Assembly: GCA_002448235.1 (NCBI GenBank)
Contig: DIXF01000011.1
Span: 294,932 to 358,931 of the forward strand
Source: Syntrophaceae bacterium UBA6087
Lineage (GTDB): Bacteria > Desulfobacterota > Desulfomonilia > UBA1062
Direction: 5' to 3'
DNA length: 64,000 nucleotides
Program-made: the position numbers and the translations under genes
Shown: positions 43,961-52,557 of the stretch, piece after piece
Position numbering within the stretch: the first letter of the stretch is position 1
How the letters are laid out: the number at the start of each line of letters is the position of its first letter
Notes under the pieces: model-generated
Databases searched by the model: none
What the model was told of the DNA's origin: nothing
Seen by the model: the letters and a program-made list of their open reading frames with translations, nothing else

Positions 43961-44173
43961 GGAAAGAGACCGCTCCTCATATCTTTGCACAGCGGCTCAT
44001 TGATGGATCTCCGGTCTTGATGCGCACCCGGGAGAAGATCTTGCCGATACGGTTTCCGCACGGCCCGGAATATTCGTACGATGGTGTGCGTTTCAGTTTC
44101 TAATCAGAGTAAGTATAATTAATGCACTTTTTTCAATTTATATCATTCAGGAGCAATCGTCCAGATATTTTAT

Positions 44174-45340
44174 TCACGAAAAACAGGTATCAACGGCTTT
44201 TTCCATCCGGTTCAGGCCCTCGGCAAGAATGCTTCGCGGGCAGCCGAAGTTGAGGCGCACAAAGCCCGGCATTCCGAAATCCGCGCCGCTGGACAGGCCT
44301 GTGCCGAAGTCCTCGAAGAAGGCTGCCGGATTTTCCAACGACAGCTCGCGGCAATCGATCCAGGCCAGGTAAGTGGCCTCCACATGCCGCATGCAGATTC
44401 CGGGGGCCTGCTTCACGAAGTTTTCAACCAGGTCGCGGTTCTGTCTCAGATAACCGGTCAGCTCGATCCGCCAGTCTTCACTGTCGCGGTACGCCGCCAG
44501 CGCAGCGGTATAACCGAGGGTGTTCACGTGGGGCACGATGCCTTCCATGACATGTCTGAACCGCGACCGCAGCCCTTTGTCCGGTATGACGGCGAACGAG
44601 CAGCCGAGGCCGGGGAGGTTGTAGGTCTTGCTCGGTGCAAGCAGGGTAATGGTCTTCTGCGCGACATCCTTATCGAGGGCCGCAAGAGAAACGTGCCGTG
44701 CATCAGGATCGAGGACAAGCCCGCAGTGGATCTCATCCGAGCAGATCACTGCGCCCCGGCTCAGGCAGATTTCCGCAAGGCGCTGGAGCTCTGAGGCCGT
44801 AAAAACCCGTCCGGTGGGATTTTGCGGGTTGCAGAGCAGAAACATCTTCGTGCGCTCCGTAAACGCCTGCTCGATGCCTTCAAAATCGAAGGCGTACCCG
44901 CTGCATTGTTCGATATGGGCAACGGCGGTCAGCGTACGCCCGGAGAGTACCGGCGCGCTCAGAAAAGGGGGATATGCAGGTATCGTGGTTATGACCGCAT
45001 CTCCGGGTTCGCCCACGGACCGGCAGGCAACGTTGATTCCGGTTACAAGCCCGGGGAGCCAGACGATCCAGTTGGGCTCCGCCTTCCAGGAATGTTCTCT
45101 CTCCAGCACGGCCAGGACTTCGTCCACGAGATCTTGCGGCGGCAGCGTGTAGCCGAAAACGCCATGGCCTACTCTTTTCCGCATGGCATTGATGACCGCA
45201 GGCGGCGCCTTGAAATCCATATCCGCCACCCACAGGGGGATGATGTCCCTGCCTTTGTATCTGTCCCACTTGAGGCTCCCGGTATCCCGGCGCTCAACAG
45301 GGGTATCGAAATCATAGGGTGTCCCGCTCCGTCGTGCCAT
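44174..45340 (-). CDS. patB: PatB/MalY-type PLP aminotransferase (putative cystathionine beta-lyase)
   Basis: 388 residues from ATG 45340 (a GTG at 45346 is in frame). The start YDFDTPVERRDTGSLKWD and WVADMDFKAPPAV are hallmarks of the MalY/PatB group. PLP motifs include CNPQNPTGRVF, ICSDEIHCGLVLD, and the Schiff-base Lys in LLAPSKTYNLPGLGCSF. Members cleave cystathionine or cysteine to homocysteine or pyruvate, ammonia and H2S; MalY also acts as a regulator. Monocistronic. Confidence 0.87.
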   Translation of the reverse strand: MARRSGTPYDFDTPVERRDTGSLKWDRYKGRDIIPLWVADMDFKAPPAVINAMRKRVGHGVFGYTLPPQDLVDEVLAVLEREHSWKAEPNWIVWLPGLVTGINVACRSVGEPGDAVITTIPAYPPFLSAPVLSGRTLTAVAHIEQCSGYAFDFEGIEQAFTERTKMFLLCNPQNPTGRVFTASELQRLAEICLSRGAVICSDEIHCGLVLDPDARHVSLAALDKDVAQKTITLLAPSKTYNLPGLGCSFAVIPDKGLRSRFRHVMEGIVPHVNTLGYTAALAAYRDSEDWRIELTGYLRQNRDLVENFVKQAPGICMRHVEATYLAWIDCRELSLENPAAFFEDFGTGLSSGADFGMPGFVRLNFGCPRSILAEGLNRMEKAVDTCFS

Positions 45341-45414
45341 GTGCACGTAGGTAGGCTGTGCAGAACAGGGCTGTCAAGGCTTAAAAATCAGGATAAAGAT
45401 GCAGTGCGTTGGAA

Positions 45415-45459
45415 AACGGGGCACAGGCCGGTCCTTCCGGTACCGGCCTGTGCCCCGTT
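45415..45459 (-). terminator. Strong intrinsic terminator of the parvulin gene
   Basis: An 18-bp perfect stem (arms 45415-45432 and 45442-45459) with a 9-base loop, followed by TTTTCC on the leftward strand. It begins 27 bases after the stop at 45486. Confidence 0.85.
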
Positions 45460-45485
45460 ATATGCGGGAACAACCTGAGAAAGGC

Positions 45486-46424
45486 TTACTTTGCCCCGTC
45501 AGTTTCGGACGGCGGGGCGGGAACGACCTGAGGCATGCCGGCTCCGGGGATGGGCATTTCCGGCTCTGTGCTCTGGAAATACCCCTCGTTTATGGTGACA
45601 GGCGTAGCCTTCTTTGCCTGCTCGATAAGGGCTTTTACGGTTTCTTCGCCCTTAGTGTTCCGGATCTGCCGCTCTATGTCGTTACGTGCATCGGCCATCG
45701 CTATCTGTCCGCCGGCGTCCACGTCGTCACACATGATGATGTGATAGCCGAAGGAGGTTTTGACCACTTCGCTCATCTGCCCTTTCTTGAGGGCAAACGC
45801 GGCCTTCTCGAACTCGGGGACCATCATCCCCTGCGTTGCCCAGTCCAGATCTCCTCCCTGCTTGGAAGACGGGCACTTGGATTTTTCTCCGGCAAGCTTG
45901 GAGAAATCCTCACCCTTCTTGAGCCGGGCAAGGATCGACTTGGCCTCGGCTTCGCTTGGGACCAGGATGTGACGCAGCTTTGCCCTGGGTCCTCTGGTGA
46001 ACTTTTCCTTGTTCTCGTTATAGAACGCGGATATCTCTTCATCGCTGACCTTGATCTGCTCGAAGGATGATTCGGCAAGGTCACGTGCGAGGAGCTGGTC
46101 GCTCATGAAATCGATCTTGCGTTTCACGTCCGGATTTTTATCCAGTCCTTTTTTCTTTGCTTCGATAGCCATCACCTTGATCTCGGTAAGGCTGGTTACA
46201 AATTCTTTCTTTCCTTCAGGGGATGCATACCGGGCCCTGGCCTGCTCAGGTATCTGAGAAAGGAACGACTCGATATCGGCTTCAGTGATCTTTTCGCCGC
46301 CGACCGTTGCCACGACCGGAGAGTTGTCAGCAACAGCCTTGCCGGCGGCAGCAGCGCTCTCTTCTTTGCTGCAGCTCGTCATAACCAGTACAAGCATCAT
46401 TCCCAACACAATATATTTTTTCAC
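45486..46424 (-). CDS. Parvulin-type peptidyl-prolyl isomerase lipoprotein (PpiC/SurA family)
   Basis: 312 residues from a GTG at 46424, six bases after AAAAGGAGA; the longer frame to 46454 lacks a ribosome site. The start gives a lipoprotein signal KKYIVLGMMLVLVMTSC with C18 lipidated. A SurA_N-like helical chaperone part (about 35-140) is followed by a parvulin domain (about 150-245) with RHILVPSEAEAKSILARLKK, then GGDLDWATQGMMVPEFEKAA and FGYHIIMCDD. It should fold exported proteins in the periplasm. The C-terminus is Pro-rich. Confidence 0.85.
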   Translation of the reverse strand: MKKYIVLGMMLVLVMTSCSKEESAAAAGKAVADNSPVVATVGGEKITEADIESFLSQIPEQARARYASPEGKKEFVTSLTEIKVMAIEAKKKGLDKNPDVKRKIDFMSDQLLARDLAESSFEQIKVSDEEISAFYNENKEKFTRGPRAKLRHILVPSEAEAKSILARLKKGEDFSKLAGEKSKCPSSKQGGDLDWATQGMMVPEFEKAAFALKKGQMSEVVKTSFGYHIIMCDDVDAGGQIAMADARNDIERQIRNTKGEETVKALIEQAKKATPVTINEGYFQSTEPEMPIPGAGMPQVVPAPPSETDGAK

Positions 46425-46493
46425 TAAGGTCTCCTTTTGGGGAATTTTCATCATGAAGTCCCTGTAGCATACACCGGGTAGGAACGGAAAAGG

Positions 46494-46530
46494 AAAAAAG
46501 GCCCGAGCAAAAAAGGAGAAAAGACGGGCC
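46494..46530 (-). terminator. Intrinsic terminator of the yceH-type gene
   Basis: On the leftward strand GGCCCG, 19-base loop, CGGGCC, then TTTTTT. It lies 35 bases after the stop at 46565. Confidence 0.7.
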
Positions 46531-46564
46531 GGTACACTCCTTTAAGTCCCCGGCGGCCGCGCGT

Positions 46565-47215
46565 CTACTTGAACTGATTCATGAAGAGGTTTACCTTGAG
46601 CCTGAACTCATCGAACTCGCTGCGCAAGGCCTTAAGCTCGTCTTCAAGCGATGCAGCTCTCCGGTCTTCCTCGGGGGGAGGGACGGTTGCTTCCTCGGAA
46701 GGGCTGTACGGGTCGGTCGGGATATCCTTCGGGCTCCCCGAGAGGAGATGGACATACCGGGACTCTTTCTGTCCCGGCATGCGGGGAGCTTTCTCCGCAT
46801 ATCCTGCTTCCATGAGGTCGTTGAGGGTGTCATTGACACTTTCAAGATCGGCAAACTCATAGAGGCGCTCGGTATGGGACTTGATTTCCCCGAGCGTCTG
46901 CTGCCCCCTCAGCATCAGCACGCACAGCACGGCCGCTTCGCTGTTGATCAGCTTGCTGTTTTTCACGAGCCACTGCTCATACCTGGGCACCCGGCCGGAA
47001 TCGCTTTTCCATACGAGGCGTTTCTCCTGCAGGCTCTTCAGGACTCCGAGCACGAGCTTCTCGTCGTAGGAGACCACCGGAACCCGGCTTGTTTTCTGAT
47101 TGCAGGCATTGAGCAGCGCGTTTAAGCTTAAGGGATAATACTCAGGGGTGGTCATCTCTTTTTCCAGCAGGCTGCCCAGCACCCTGACTTCTTCATGGGT
47201 AAGCATAATGTCCAT
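46565..47215 (-). CDS. YceH-family protein (DUF480)
   Basis: 216 residues after GGAAAGGAGATCGC. The opening LTHEEVRVLGSLLEKEMTTPEYYPLSLNALLNACNQKTSR is the DUF480 signature, quoted here in two parts: EVRVLGSLLEKEMTTPE and YYPLSLNALLNACNQK. Two winged-helix units (about 5-80 and 90-165) are followed by a C-terminal coiled coil (about 185-216). Function is unknown; a DNA-binding or regulatory role is suspected. Monocistronic. Confidence 0.9.
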   Translation of the reverse strand: MDIMLTHEEVRVLGSLLEKEMTTPEYYPLSLNALLNACNQKTSRVPVVSYDEKLVLGVLKSLQEKRLVWKSDSGRVPRYEQWLVKNSKLINSEAAVLCVLMLRGQQTLGEIKSHTERLYEFADLESVNDTLNDLMEAGYAEKAPRMPGQKESRYVHLLSGSPKDIPTDPYSPSEEATVPPPEEDRRAASLEDELKALRSEFDEFRLKVNLFMNQFK

Positions 47216-47253
47216 GCGATCTCCTTTCCGATCAGGTCAACGAGTTGAATGGG

Positions 47254-47928
47254 TTATTGCAATGGAGCCAGATAATACAGAGGGTTCTCCACCCCGCCGT
47301 CGACATATACCTCAAAATGCAGGTGAGGGCCGGTGGATCTGCCGGTGCTGCCCGCGAGCGCAATCACTTCTCCCATCCTCACAAAGCTGCCCACGGCCGC
47401 AAGGCTCTCCTGGAGATGCCCGTACACCGTCTGCATGCCGTCACGGTGCCGAATCCTCAGGACGTTGCCGGCCCACCGGTCTCTCCTGGACTCGATCACC
47501 ACTCCGTCTGCCGCCGCAAGCACGGCAGAGCCCAGGCGGGCGCCGAAGTCGATTGCCCGGTGCCCTTTTGAGAAACCGTTGGTAACGAGCCGGGTTTGAA
47601 CCGGGCGGAGCAGGTAGCCGTCCGGGTTATTCCTGCTGTAGGCGCATTGCCGGCATTTCTCCGCCAGGGCGAGGTTGCCCTTTGCGCCGCACCGGGCGCA
47701 CGTCCATACGAAATCACCCCGGTCCGGGCACCACCAGTTTGCGAGAAGGCACGCGGCCTCGTCTTCTCCGCCGCACGGCGTACACATCCCCCAGCCGGGA
47801 AGCCCGGATTGCAGCGATTCTTCATTCCCGTATGCGCCGGGCTGCGAATGCAGGAGGAGCACGAGCGTGCAGAAAGCGAAAAGCCCAAGCAGGACGTTCC
47901 TGCGGGAAAGACCGGTTTTATTCATCAT
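47254..47928 (-). CDS. M23/LytM-type metallopeptidase with a Cys-rich N-terminal domain
   Basis: 224 residues from the ATG at 47928 (AAAGGGCAT upstream). The N-terminus has SRRNVLLGLFAF, a twin-arginine-like signal. Residues 49-95 contain four Cys pairs or singles (C49, C52, C60, C67, C77, C80, C92, C95), including CARCG and CRQC, consistent with zinc-ribbon folds. The LytM domain (about 110-224) has the zinc ligands H123, D127 and H204, and H171 and H202 as catalytic His residues (HRAIDFG, GPHLHFEVY). It should cut peptidoglycan cross-bridges in the envelope. The Cys-rich insert is unusual in this family. Confidence 0.8.
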   Translation of the reverse strand: MMNKTGLSRRNVLLGLFAFCTLVLLLHSQPGAYGNEESLQSGLPGWGMCTPCGGEDEAACLLANWWCPDRGDFVWTCARCGAKGNLALAEKCRQCAYSRNNPDGYLLRPVQTRLVTNGFSKGHRAIDFGARLGSAVLAAADGVVIESRRDRWAGNVLRIRHRDGMQTVYGHLQESLAAVGSFVRMGEVIALAGSTGRSTGPHLHFEVYVDGGVENPLYYLAPLQ

Positions 47929-48114
47929 ATGCCCTTTAACCATGCTTTGAAGGTAAGATGTAATCATCTCCCAGGATTGAGTTGGGGATCAAGACTTTTC
48001 TTTCCCATTTTCGGTCTTCCATTCTGGACGTTGGACAGTATTAAGAATACAAGGATAATTGAAACGGACGTGTCTTTTTAGTCAGAGGACGAGAACCATA
48101 AAAGGAGGGGATAT

Positions 48115-48705
48115 ATGATTGGATTGCCGGAGTTGCCCTATGCAAAAAATGCTCTGGAGCCGATAATCGGCGCAAAGACCCTGGAGTTCCACCACGACAA
48201 GCATCACAAGGCGTATGTGGATACCACGAACAAGCTCGTTTCCGGGACCGACCTGGAAAACGAACCGCTGGAAACGATCGTGCGCAAGGCCGCCGCTGAC
48301 CAGTCAAAGACGACGCTTTTCAATAACGCCGGCCAGGTCTGGAACCATAACTTTTACTGGCAGTGCCTCAAGCCGAACGGCGGCGGTGCACCGGCCGGAA
48401 CCGTGGGCTCGAAGATCGCCGCGACCTGGGGCAGCGCCGAGAAGTTTTTCGAAGAGCTCAAGAATGCGGGGGTCACGCAGTTCGGCAGCGGATGGGCATG
48501 GCTCGTGCTCGATGGCGGCGAGCTCAAGATAACCAAGACCGCCAATGCCGACAACCCGCTCGTGCACGGCCAGAAGCCCCTGCTGACCATCGACGTATGG
48601 GAGCATGCCTACTACCTCGACTACCAGAACCGGAGGCCGGACTACCTATCCGTCGTGATGGAAAAGCTCATCAACTGGGATTTCGTGAACTCCTGCCTGG
48701 GCTAG
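48115..48705 (+). CDS. sodB: Iron superoxide dismutase
   Basis: 196 residues after AAAAGGAGGGGATAT. Metal ligands: H26 in LEFHHDKHHKAY, the His in VWNHNFYW, and Asp/His in DVWEHAYYLDYQN. Features favouring iron over manganese include the short length and the FNNAGQVWNHNFYWQCL segment. No signal peptide, so cytoplasmic. It dismutates superoxide and suits an anaerobe with oxygen exposure. It has its own ribosome site; the ABC genes downstream are likely a separate unit. Confidence 0.93.
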   Translation: MIGLPELPYAKNALEPIIGAKTLEFHHDKHHKAYVDTTNKLVSGTDLENEPLETIVRKAAADQSKTTLFNNAGQVWNHNFYWQCLKPNGGGAPAGTVGSKIAATWGSAEKFFEELKNAGVTQFGSGWAWLVLDGGELKITKTANADNPLVHGQKPLLTIDVWEHAYYLDYQNRRPDYLSVVMEKLINWDFVNSCLG

Positions 48706-48791
48706 TGCACCGGCGTCGGCGGGTAATTTTTTGAGGCAGGTGATAATTTGCCTGGTGACATCATGCGGATACGGTATTAAAGAGACAGGCA

Positions 48792-49559
48792 ATGAGATCT
48801 GCCGAAGTTTCCCCAGCAGCGAGCGTGCTCTCCGTAACGGAGCTGTGCAAGCAATACGGCGGTACAAAAGCCGTCGAAGGCGTTTCCTTCGACGTGGGGG
48901 CCCGTGAGATCGTCGGACTCCTGGGACCGAACGGGGCAGGAAAGACCACGACCATCAACATGATCCTGGGCGTGCTGGAGCCGACCTCGGGAAGCATCCG
49001 CATCGAAGGCGCGGACATCCGCAAGCACCGGTCACGGGCGCTCGAACAGACGAACTTCGCAGCCGTTTACGCCCCGCTTCCCGGCAACCTGACCGTGCAG
49101 CAGAACTTGCGCATTTTCGGCCTCATCTACGGGGTGCCCGATCTCCCGGCGCGCATCGAAGAACTGCTCATGCAGTTTGATCTTAGTGCCTTCCGGAATA
49201 CGAAATGCGGTGTGCTTTCTTCGGGTGAGCAGACGCGCGTAAGCCTTGCCAAGGCCATGCTCAACAAGCCGAATCTCCTCCTGCTGGACGAGCCCACGGC
49301 ATCGCTCGACCCCGCGACGGCGCGCGACATCCGCGTGAAGATCCGCGGGATAACCGCCCGGGGAACGGGCGGTGTGCTGTGGACCTCGCACAACATGTAC
49401 GAGGTCGAAGAGGTGTGCCACCGCGTGCTCTTCCTTTCCCACGGAAAGATCCTGCTCGAAGGAGACCCGAAGACCCTGCCCGCCGAGCACGGGAAGAAGA
49501 ACCTCGAAGAGCTCTTCATCACCGTGGCGCGCGAGCCGCTGACGTTCGGGGAGGGATGA
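48792..49559 (+). CDS. ABC-2 exporter ATPase (CcmA/NodI-like)
   Basis: 255 residues. Walker A GPNGAGKTTT, signature LSSGEQTRVSLAKAM (LSSGE for LSGGQ), Walker B LLLLDEPTASLDP, switch-like VLWTSHNMYEVEEVCHRVLF. The SHNM variant in place of the switch THD is the form typical of NodI/DrrA-type ATPases. The gene overlaps the following permease by four bases (ATGA), so they form one transporter; substrate unknown. Confidence 0.88.
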   Translation: MRSAEVSPAASVLSVTELCKQYGGTKAVEGVSFDVGAREIVGLLGPNGAGKTTTINMILGVLEPTSGSIRIEGADIRKHRSRALEQTNFAAVYAPLPGNLTVQQNLRIFGLIYGVPDLPARIEELLMQFDLSAFRNTKCGVLSSGEQTRVSLAKAMLNKPNLLLLDEPTASLDPATARDIRVKIRGITARGTGGVLWTSHNMYEVEEVCHRVLFLSHGKILLEGDPKTLPAEHGKKNLEELFITVAREPLTFGEG

Positions 49560-50368
49560 ATTCCATGAATGCGGGCCGCATCTTCGCCATCATGCTCCGC
49601 CAGTTTTATCTCATCCGCGGGAGCGTCTCGCGTGTCGTTCCCATCTTTGCCTGGGTCGTTATCGATATCATCCTGTGGGGATTCCTCACGAAATACCTCA
49701 ACGAGGTAGCAGGAGGAGGCTTCAACTTCGTCTCCACGCTGCTCGGGGCCGTGCTTTTCTGGGATTTCTTCATCCGGGTCATGCACGGCGTGACCATGGC
49801 TTTCTTCGAGGATGTATGGTCCCGGAACTTTCTCAACTTTTTTGCCACGCCCCTTTCCATATCGGAGTATCTGGCAGGCCTCGTGATTTCGAGCATTGCG
49901 ACGAGCTCGGTTGCGCTTCTGGTGATGCTCGCCATGGCAACGGCGTTCTTCGGGTTTTCCTTTTTCGCCTACGGCCTCCTGCTCATCCCGTTTCTTTTCG
50001 TGCTCTTCCTGTTCGGGATAAGCATGGGCATCTTTGCGAGCGCCCTGGTGCTCCGGCTGGGGCCTGCGGCGGAATGGTTCGTCTGGCCTGTCCCCGCGTT
50101 CATCTCGCCGTTTGCGGGGGTCTTGTATCCGCTCTCCACATTGCCTCAGTGGATGCAGTATGTCTCGTACCTGCTTCCTCCTGCATACGTGTTCGAGGGC
50201 ATGCGGGCATTCGTCTTCGGCAAACCGGCGTCGGCATCCGGGCTGCTCTGGGGAACACTCCTCGCTGTGCTCTACATCCTGCTCGCGAGCTGGTTCTTCA
50301 CCCGGACCTACAGGCACGCCGTGCGTACCGGCCTCATCGCCCGCTACAGTGCGGAAAGCGTAACCTGA
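49556..50368 (+). CDS. ABC-2 exporter permease
   Basis: 270 residues from the ATG at 49556 inside the preceding stop (GGGGAGGG upstream; open frame to 49379 is overlap). Six transmembrane helices in ABC-2 order, including the conserved VWPVPAFISPFAGVLYPLST, which corresponds to the NodJ/DrrB-type signature near the fifth helix. It makes a two-gene exporter with the ATPase. Confidence 0.88.
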   Translation: MNSMNAGRIFAIMLRQFYLIRGSVSRVVPIFAWVVIDIILWGFLTKYLNEVAGGGFNFVSTLLGAVLFWDFFIRVMHGVTMAFFEDVWSRNFLNFFATPLSISEYLAGLVISSIATSSVALLVMLAMATAFFGFSFFAYGLLLIPFLFVLFLFGISMGIFASALVLRLGPAAEWFVWPVPAFISPFAGVLYPLSTLPQWMQYVSYLLPPAYVFEGMRAFVFGKPASASGLLWGTLLAVLYILLASWFFTRTYRHAVRTGLIARYSAESVT

Positions 50369-50409
50369 CATGCGGTCGGATCAATACAAAAAATCGGGGC
50401 TTCGATTCG

Positions 50410-50901
50410 TTAAAGCGCGGGCCTTATCGTGCCCCCTGTCTCCGGGGGCGGGGTGCCGATCTGCCGGGGAGCGGCTATTTCTATGCGTGCAATAGTTGCC
50501 GGGATATCCACAGACGATGATCCTGTCAGGAGGCGAAGCTGATACGTTCCGCCGACTGCGGTGGGTCCGGCCTGAAGTGAAATCAGACGGCGTTCGGGCA
50601 TCGCCTGGCCGAGACCGGCGATAACGGTCGAGACAGGCATGCTGTTCCGGACAATCGCCACTCCGGTTATCGTGTTGAGGCCGTGGCCGTTGAAGATGAC
50701 CGTTATGGCGGCGCCTCCGGGAGCAAGGCTGATTACGGTAGGCAGCACGGTGCTGATCGTGACGGGTGCGAGGGCCTGGCCGGGGGCTGTTGGTGGGGGT
50801 GCTGACGCGGGGCCTGACAGGTCCTTGCTGTACACGGGTAAAGCCTGGAACCCACAGAAGACGAAAAGTATGATGAATACGGGCAAAGAGCTTTTTTGCA
50901 T
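50410..50901 (-). CDS. Secreted protein with an IPT/TIG-like domain
   Basis: 163 residues from ATG 50901 (TGTGGGGGAATAT upstream; open to 50913). Signal peptide (LPVFIILFVFCGFQALPVYS), a Pro/Ala linker, then a beta domain VTISTVLPTVISLAPGGAAI with ITVIFNGHGLNTITG, an Ig-like IPT/TIG pattern as in carbohydrate-binding or surface proteins. No further family. A neighbouring secreted coiled-coil gene lies upstream on the same strand. Confidence 0.6.
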   Translation of the reverse strand: MQKSSLPVFIILFVFCGFQALPVYSKDLSGPASAPPPTAPGQALAPVTISTVLPTVISLAPGGAAITVIFNGHGLNTITGVAIVRNSMPVSTVIAGLGQAMPERRLISLQAGPTAVGGTYQLRLLTGSSSVDIPATIARIEIAAPRQIGTPPPETGGTIRPAL

Positions 50902-50979
50902 ATATTCCCCCACAGATATTTTTTTGTCCGGATCATAGCGTTCCTTGAAAGCAAGGATTTTAGTTCTGCTGAAGATGCA

Positions 50980-51528
50980 TCAATCATCGAGCAGCCCTCT
51001 GGGGTCTCCCGGTATTCTTGAGCCGGGCAGCCTGACAGTAGGAGGGGGCACCTGATATTCTTCATCACGGGAAACGAGGCCGGCATCTATCTGAACTTGC
51101 TTCAACTCTTCCTGCTTGGCCTGCACCTCCGACTGCCTGGCGCTCATCCTCTGCCGGATCCGGTTGACCTCGTCCTGAGATTGAGCAAGCCGAGCCTGCC
51201 AGGTATTCGCTGCCCTGTCATACGCTTGCCATGCTTTGCGGTCGCTTCCCTGGGGGGATAGAGGTTTGGTGCCGAGGAGGGAGTTCTGCCTTGCAACAGC
51301 CACGTTGAGCTGCGTTTGCAGAGGCTGCATATCTGCCTGCATCTGCCTGATCTCCGATTCGATATCCTGTATCTGCAGCCGTGCCGCCGCTGATCTTTCG
51401 GAGGAGGTCTGAGCGCGCGGGCTTTTGACCGGGAAACCGGCCCCGGTTTCTGCCGCGGCATGACAAACCGGCAGGAGCGTCCCGATACAGCATAAGACAA
51501 AAACTATCGGATAGCGGGCATATCTCAT
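50980..51528 (-). CDS. Periplasmic coiled-coil protein of unknown function
   Basis: 182 residues from ATG 51528 (CTAGGGAGGTGTTT upstream; open to 51564). Signal peptide (YPIVFVLCCIGTLLPVCHA) followed by a region (about 40-150) rich in Gln, Ala, Arg and Glu in heptads: LQIQDIESEIRQMQADMQPL, then a second helix with DEVNRIRQRMSARQSEVQ. The C-terminus is Pro-rich. No family recognised; it could be a partner of the secreted IPT-like protein 78 bases downstream. Confidence 0.6.
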   Translation of the reverse strand: MRYARYPIVFVLCCIGTLLPVCHAAAETGAGFPVKSPRAQTSSERSAAARLQIQDIESEIRQMQADMQPLQTQLNVAVARQNSLLGTKPLSPQGSDRKAWQAYDRAANTWQARLAQSQDEVNRIRQRMSARQSEVQAKQEELKQVQIDAGLVSRDEEYQVPPPTVRLPGSRIPGDPRGLLDD

Positions 51529-51633
51529 AAACACCTCCCTAGTATCATTCATAAGAAGGTGCACTGCATTCCTAAAGGGCAGAGAAGCGATAATTACAAA
51601 GGTGCCTGCTCTTTCTTACAAGCGCTGCTTTTC

Positions 51634-52557
51634 TTAAAAGGATTCCTCTCCCGGTGTGAACGCCCGGATCCCTTCGTCTGAGAAAAGCTGTTCGACCTGC
51701 ATGATTTCTGCATCCGAGGGCACGCGGAATCCGGGGGCAGGGGGAAGGCCCAGCCATCTGCGCTTGTTTGCCCCCATGGGATGATAAGGAACAATGGTCA
51801 GTGAATCTATTCCCAGCCCGCTGAGAAAGACTGCCCATGCCTTGAGGTTGTCCTGTCCGTCCGTCATCCCGGGAACGAGAGGAAGGCGCGGCCATACCAG
51901 AGGGCCTTCGTGCCTGCTCCGGGCCTCTGCAAGGGTCTGCAGGTTCTGACTGATCGCCGTGTTGTCCGCGCCGCATAGCTTCCGGTGCTGCTCCGCGTCA
52001 AAGATCTTTATATCGAAGAGCACGATCCCGAGCTCATGGAGCAGGGGAGCGGTTTTCTTCATGTCGAAAAGCCCGCAGGTCTCCAGCGCGACGTCGATGC
52101 CTTCCCGGCGCAACAGTCCTGCCAGCCTGGCTGCAAATTCAGGAAAGAGCGCCGGCTCGCCGCCGGTAAAGGTGACGCCGCCTCCCGATGTTTTGAGGAG
52201 AGGAAACTCCGGTCGCAGCTCCTCCACGATCTCTTCCGGGGTCCGGTGAATGCCGAAGCGTGTCAATGCGTCCGAAGGGCAGCTCTCTGCGCAGGCAAAG
52301 CAGAAACGGCACTTCTCCGCGTCCCTTTTCCCGGCTTCCGGTATTGCATGCTCCGGGCACTTTTCCACACAAATGCCGCAGCCGATGCAGAGATGGCTTT
52401 TAAAGGCGATCTCCGCCCGGGCCTTCCAGGATTCGACATTCTGGCACCAGGGGCAGCGCAAGGGGCAGCCCTTGAAGAACACCAGGCTCCGTATGCCCGG
52501 TCCGTCATGAAGGCAGAAGTGCTGGAGCGAGAATATGAGCGGCTCAGCCGAGCCCAT
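51634..52557 (-). CDS. Glycyl radical enzyme activase (radical SAM)
   Basis: 307 residues. The radical SAM triad is C31, C35 and C38 in GCPLRCPWCQN. Two ferredoxin [4Fe-4S] sites follow: C57, C60, C63, C67 and C83, C86, C89, C93. GGGVTFTGGEPALFPEF is the SAM-binding GGE motif. It generates the glycyl radical on its partner, encoded directly upstream and overlapping by 14 bases (ATG 52557). The two auxiliary clusters place it with activases of PFL2, CutD or glycerol-dehydratase type. Confidence 0.92.
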   Translation of the reverse strand: MGSAEPLIFSLQHFCLHDGPGIRSLVFFKGCPLRCPWCQNVESWKARAEIAFKSHLCIGCGICVEKCPEHAIPEAGKRDAEKCRFCFACAESCPSDALTRFGIHRTPEEIVEELRPEFPLLKTSGGGVTFTGGEPALFPEFAARLAGLLRREGIDVALETCGLFDMKKTAPLLHELGIVLFDIKIFDAEQHRKLCGADNTAISQNLQTLAEARSRHEGPLVWPRLPLVPGMTDGQDNLKAWAVFLSGLGIDSLTIVPYHPMGANKRRWLGLPPAPGFRVPSDAEIMQVEQLFSDEGIRAFTPGEESF

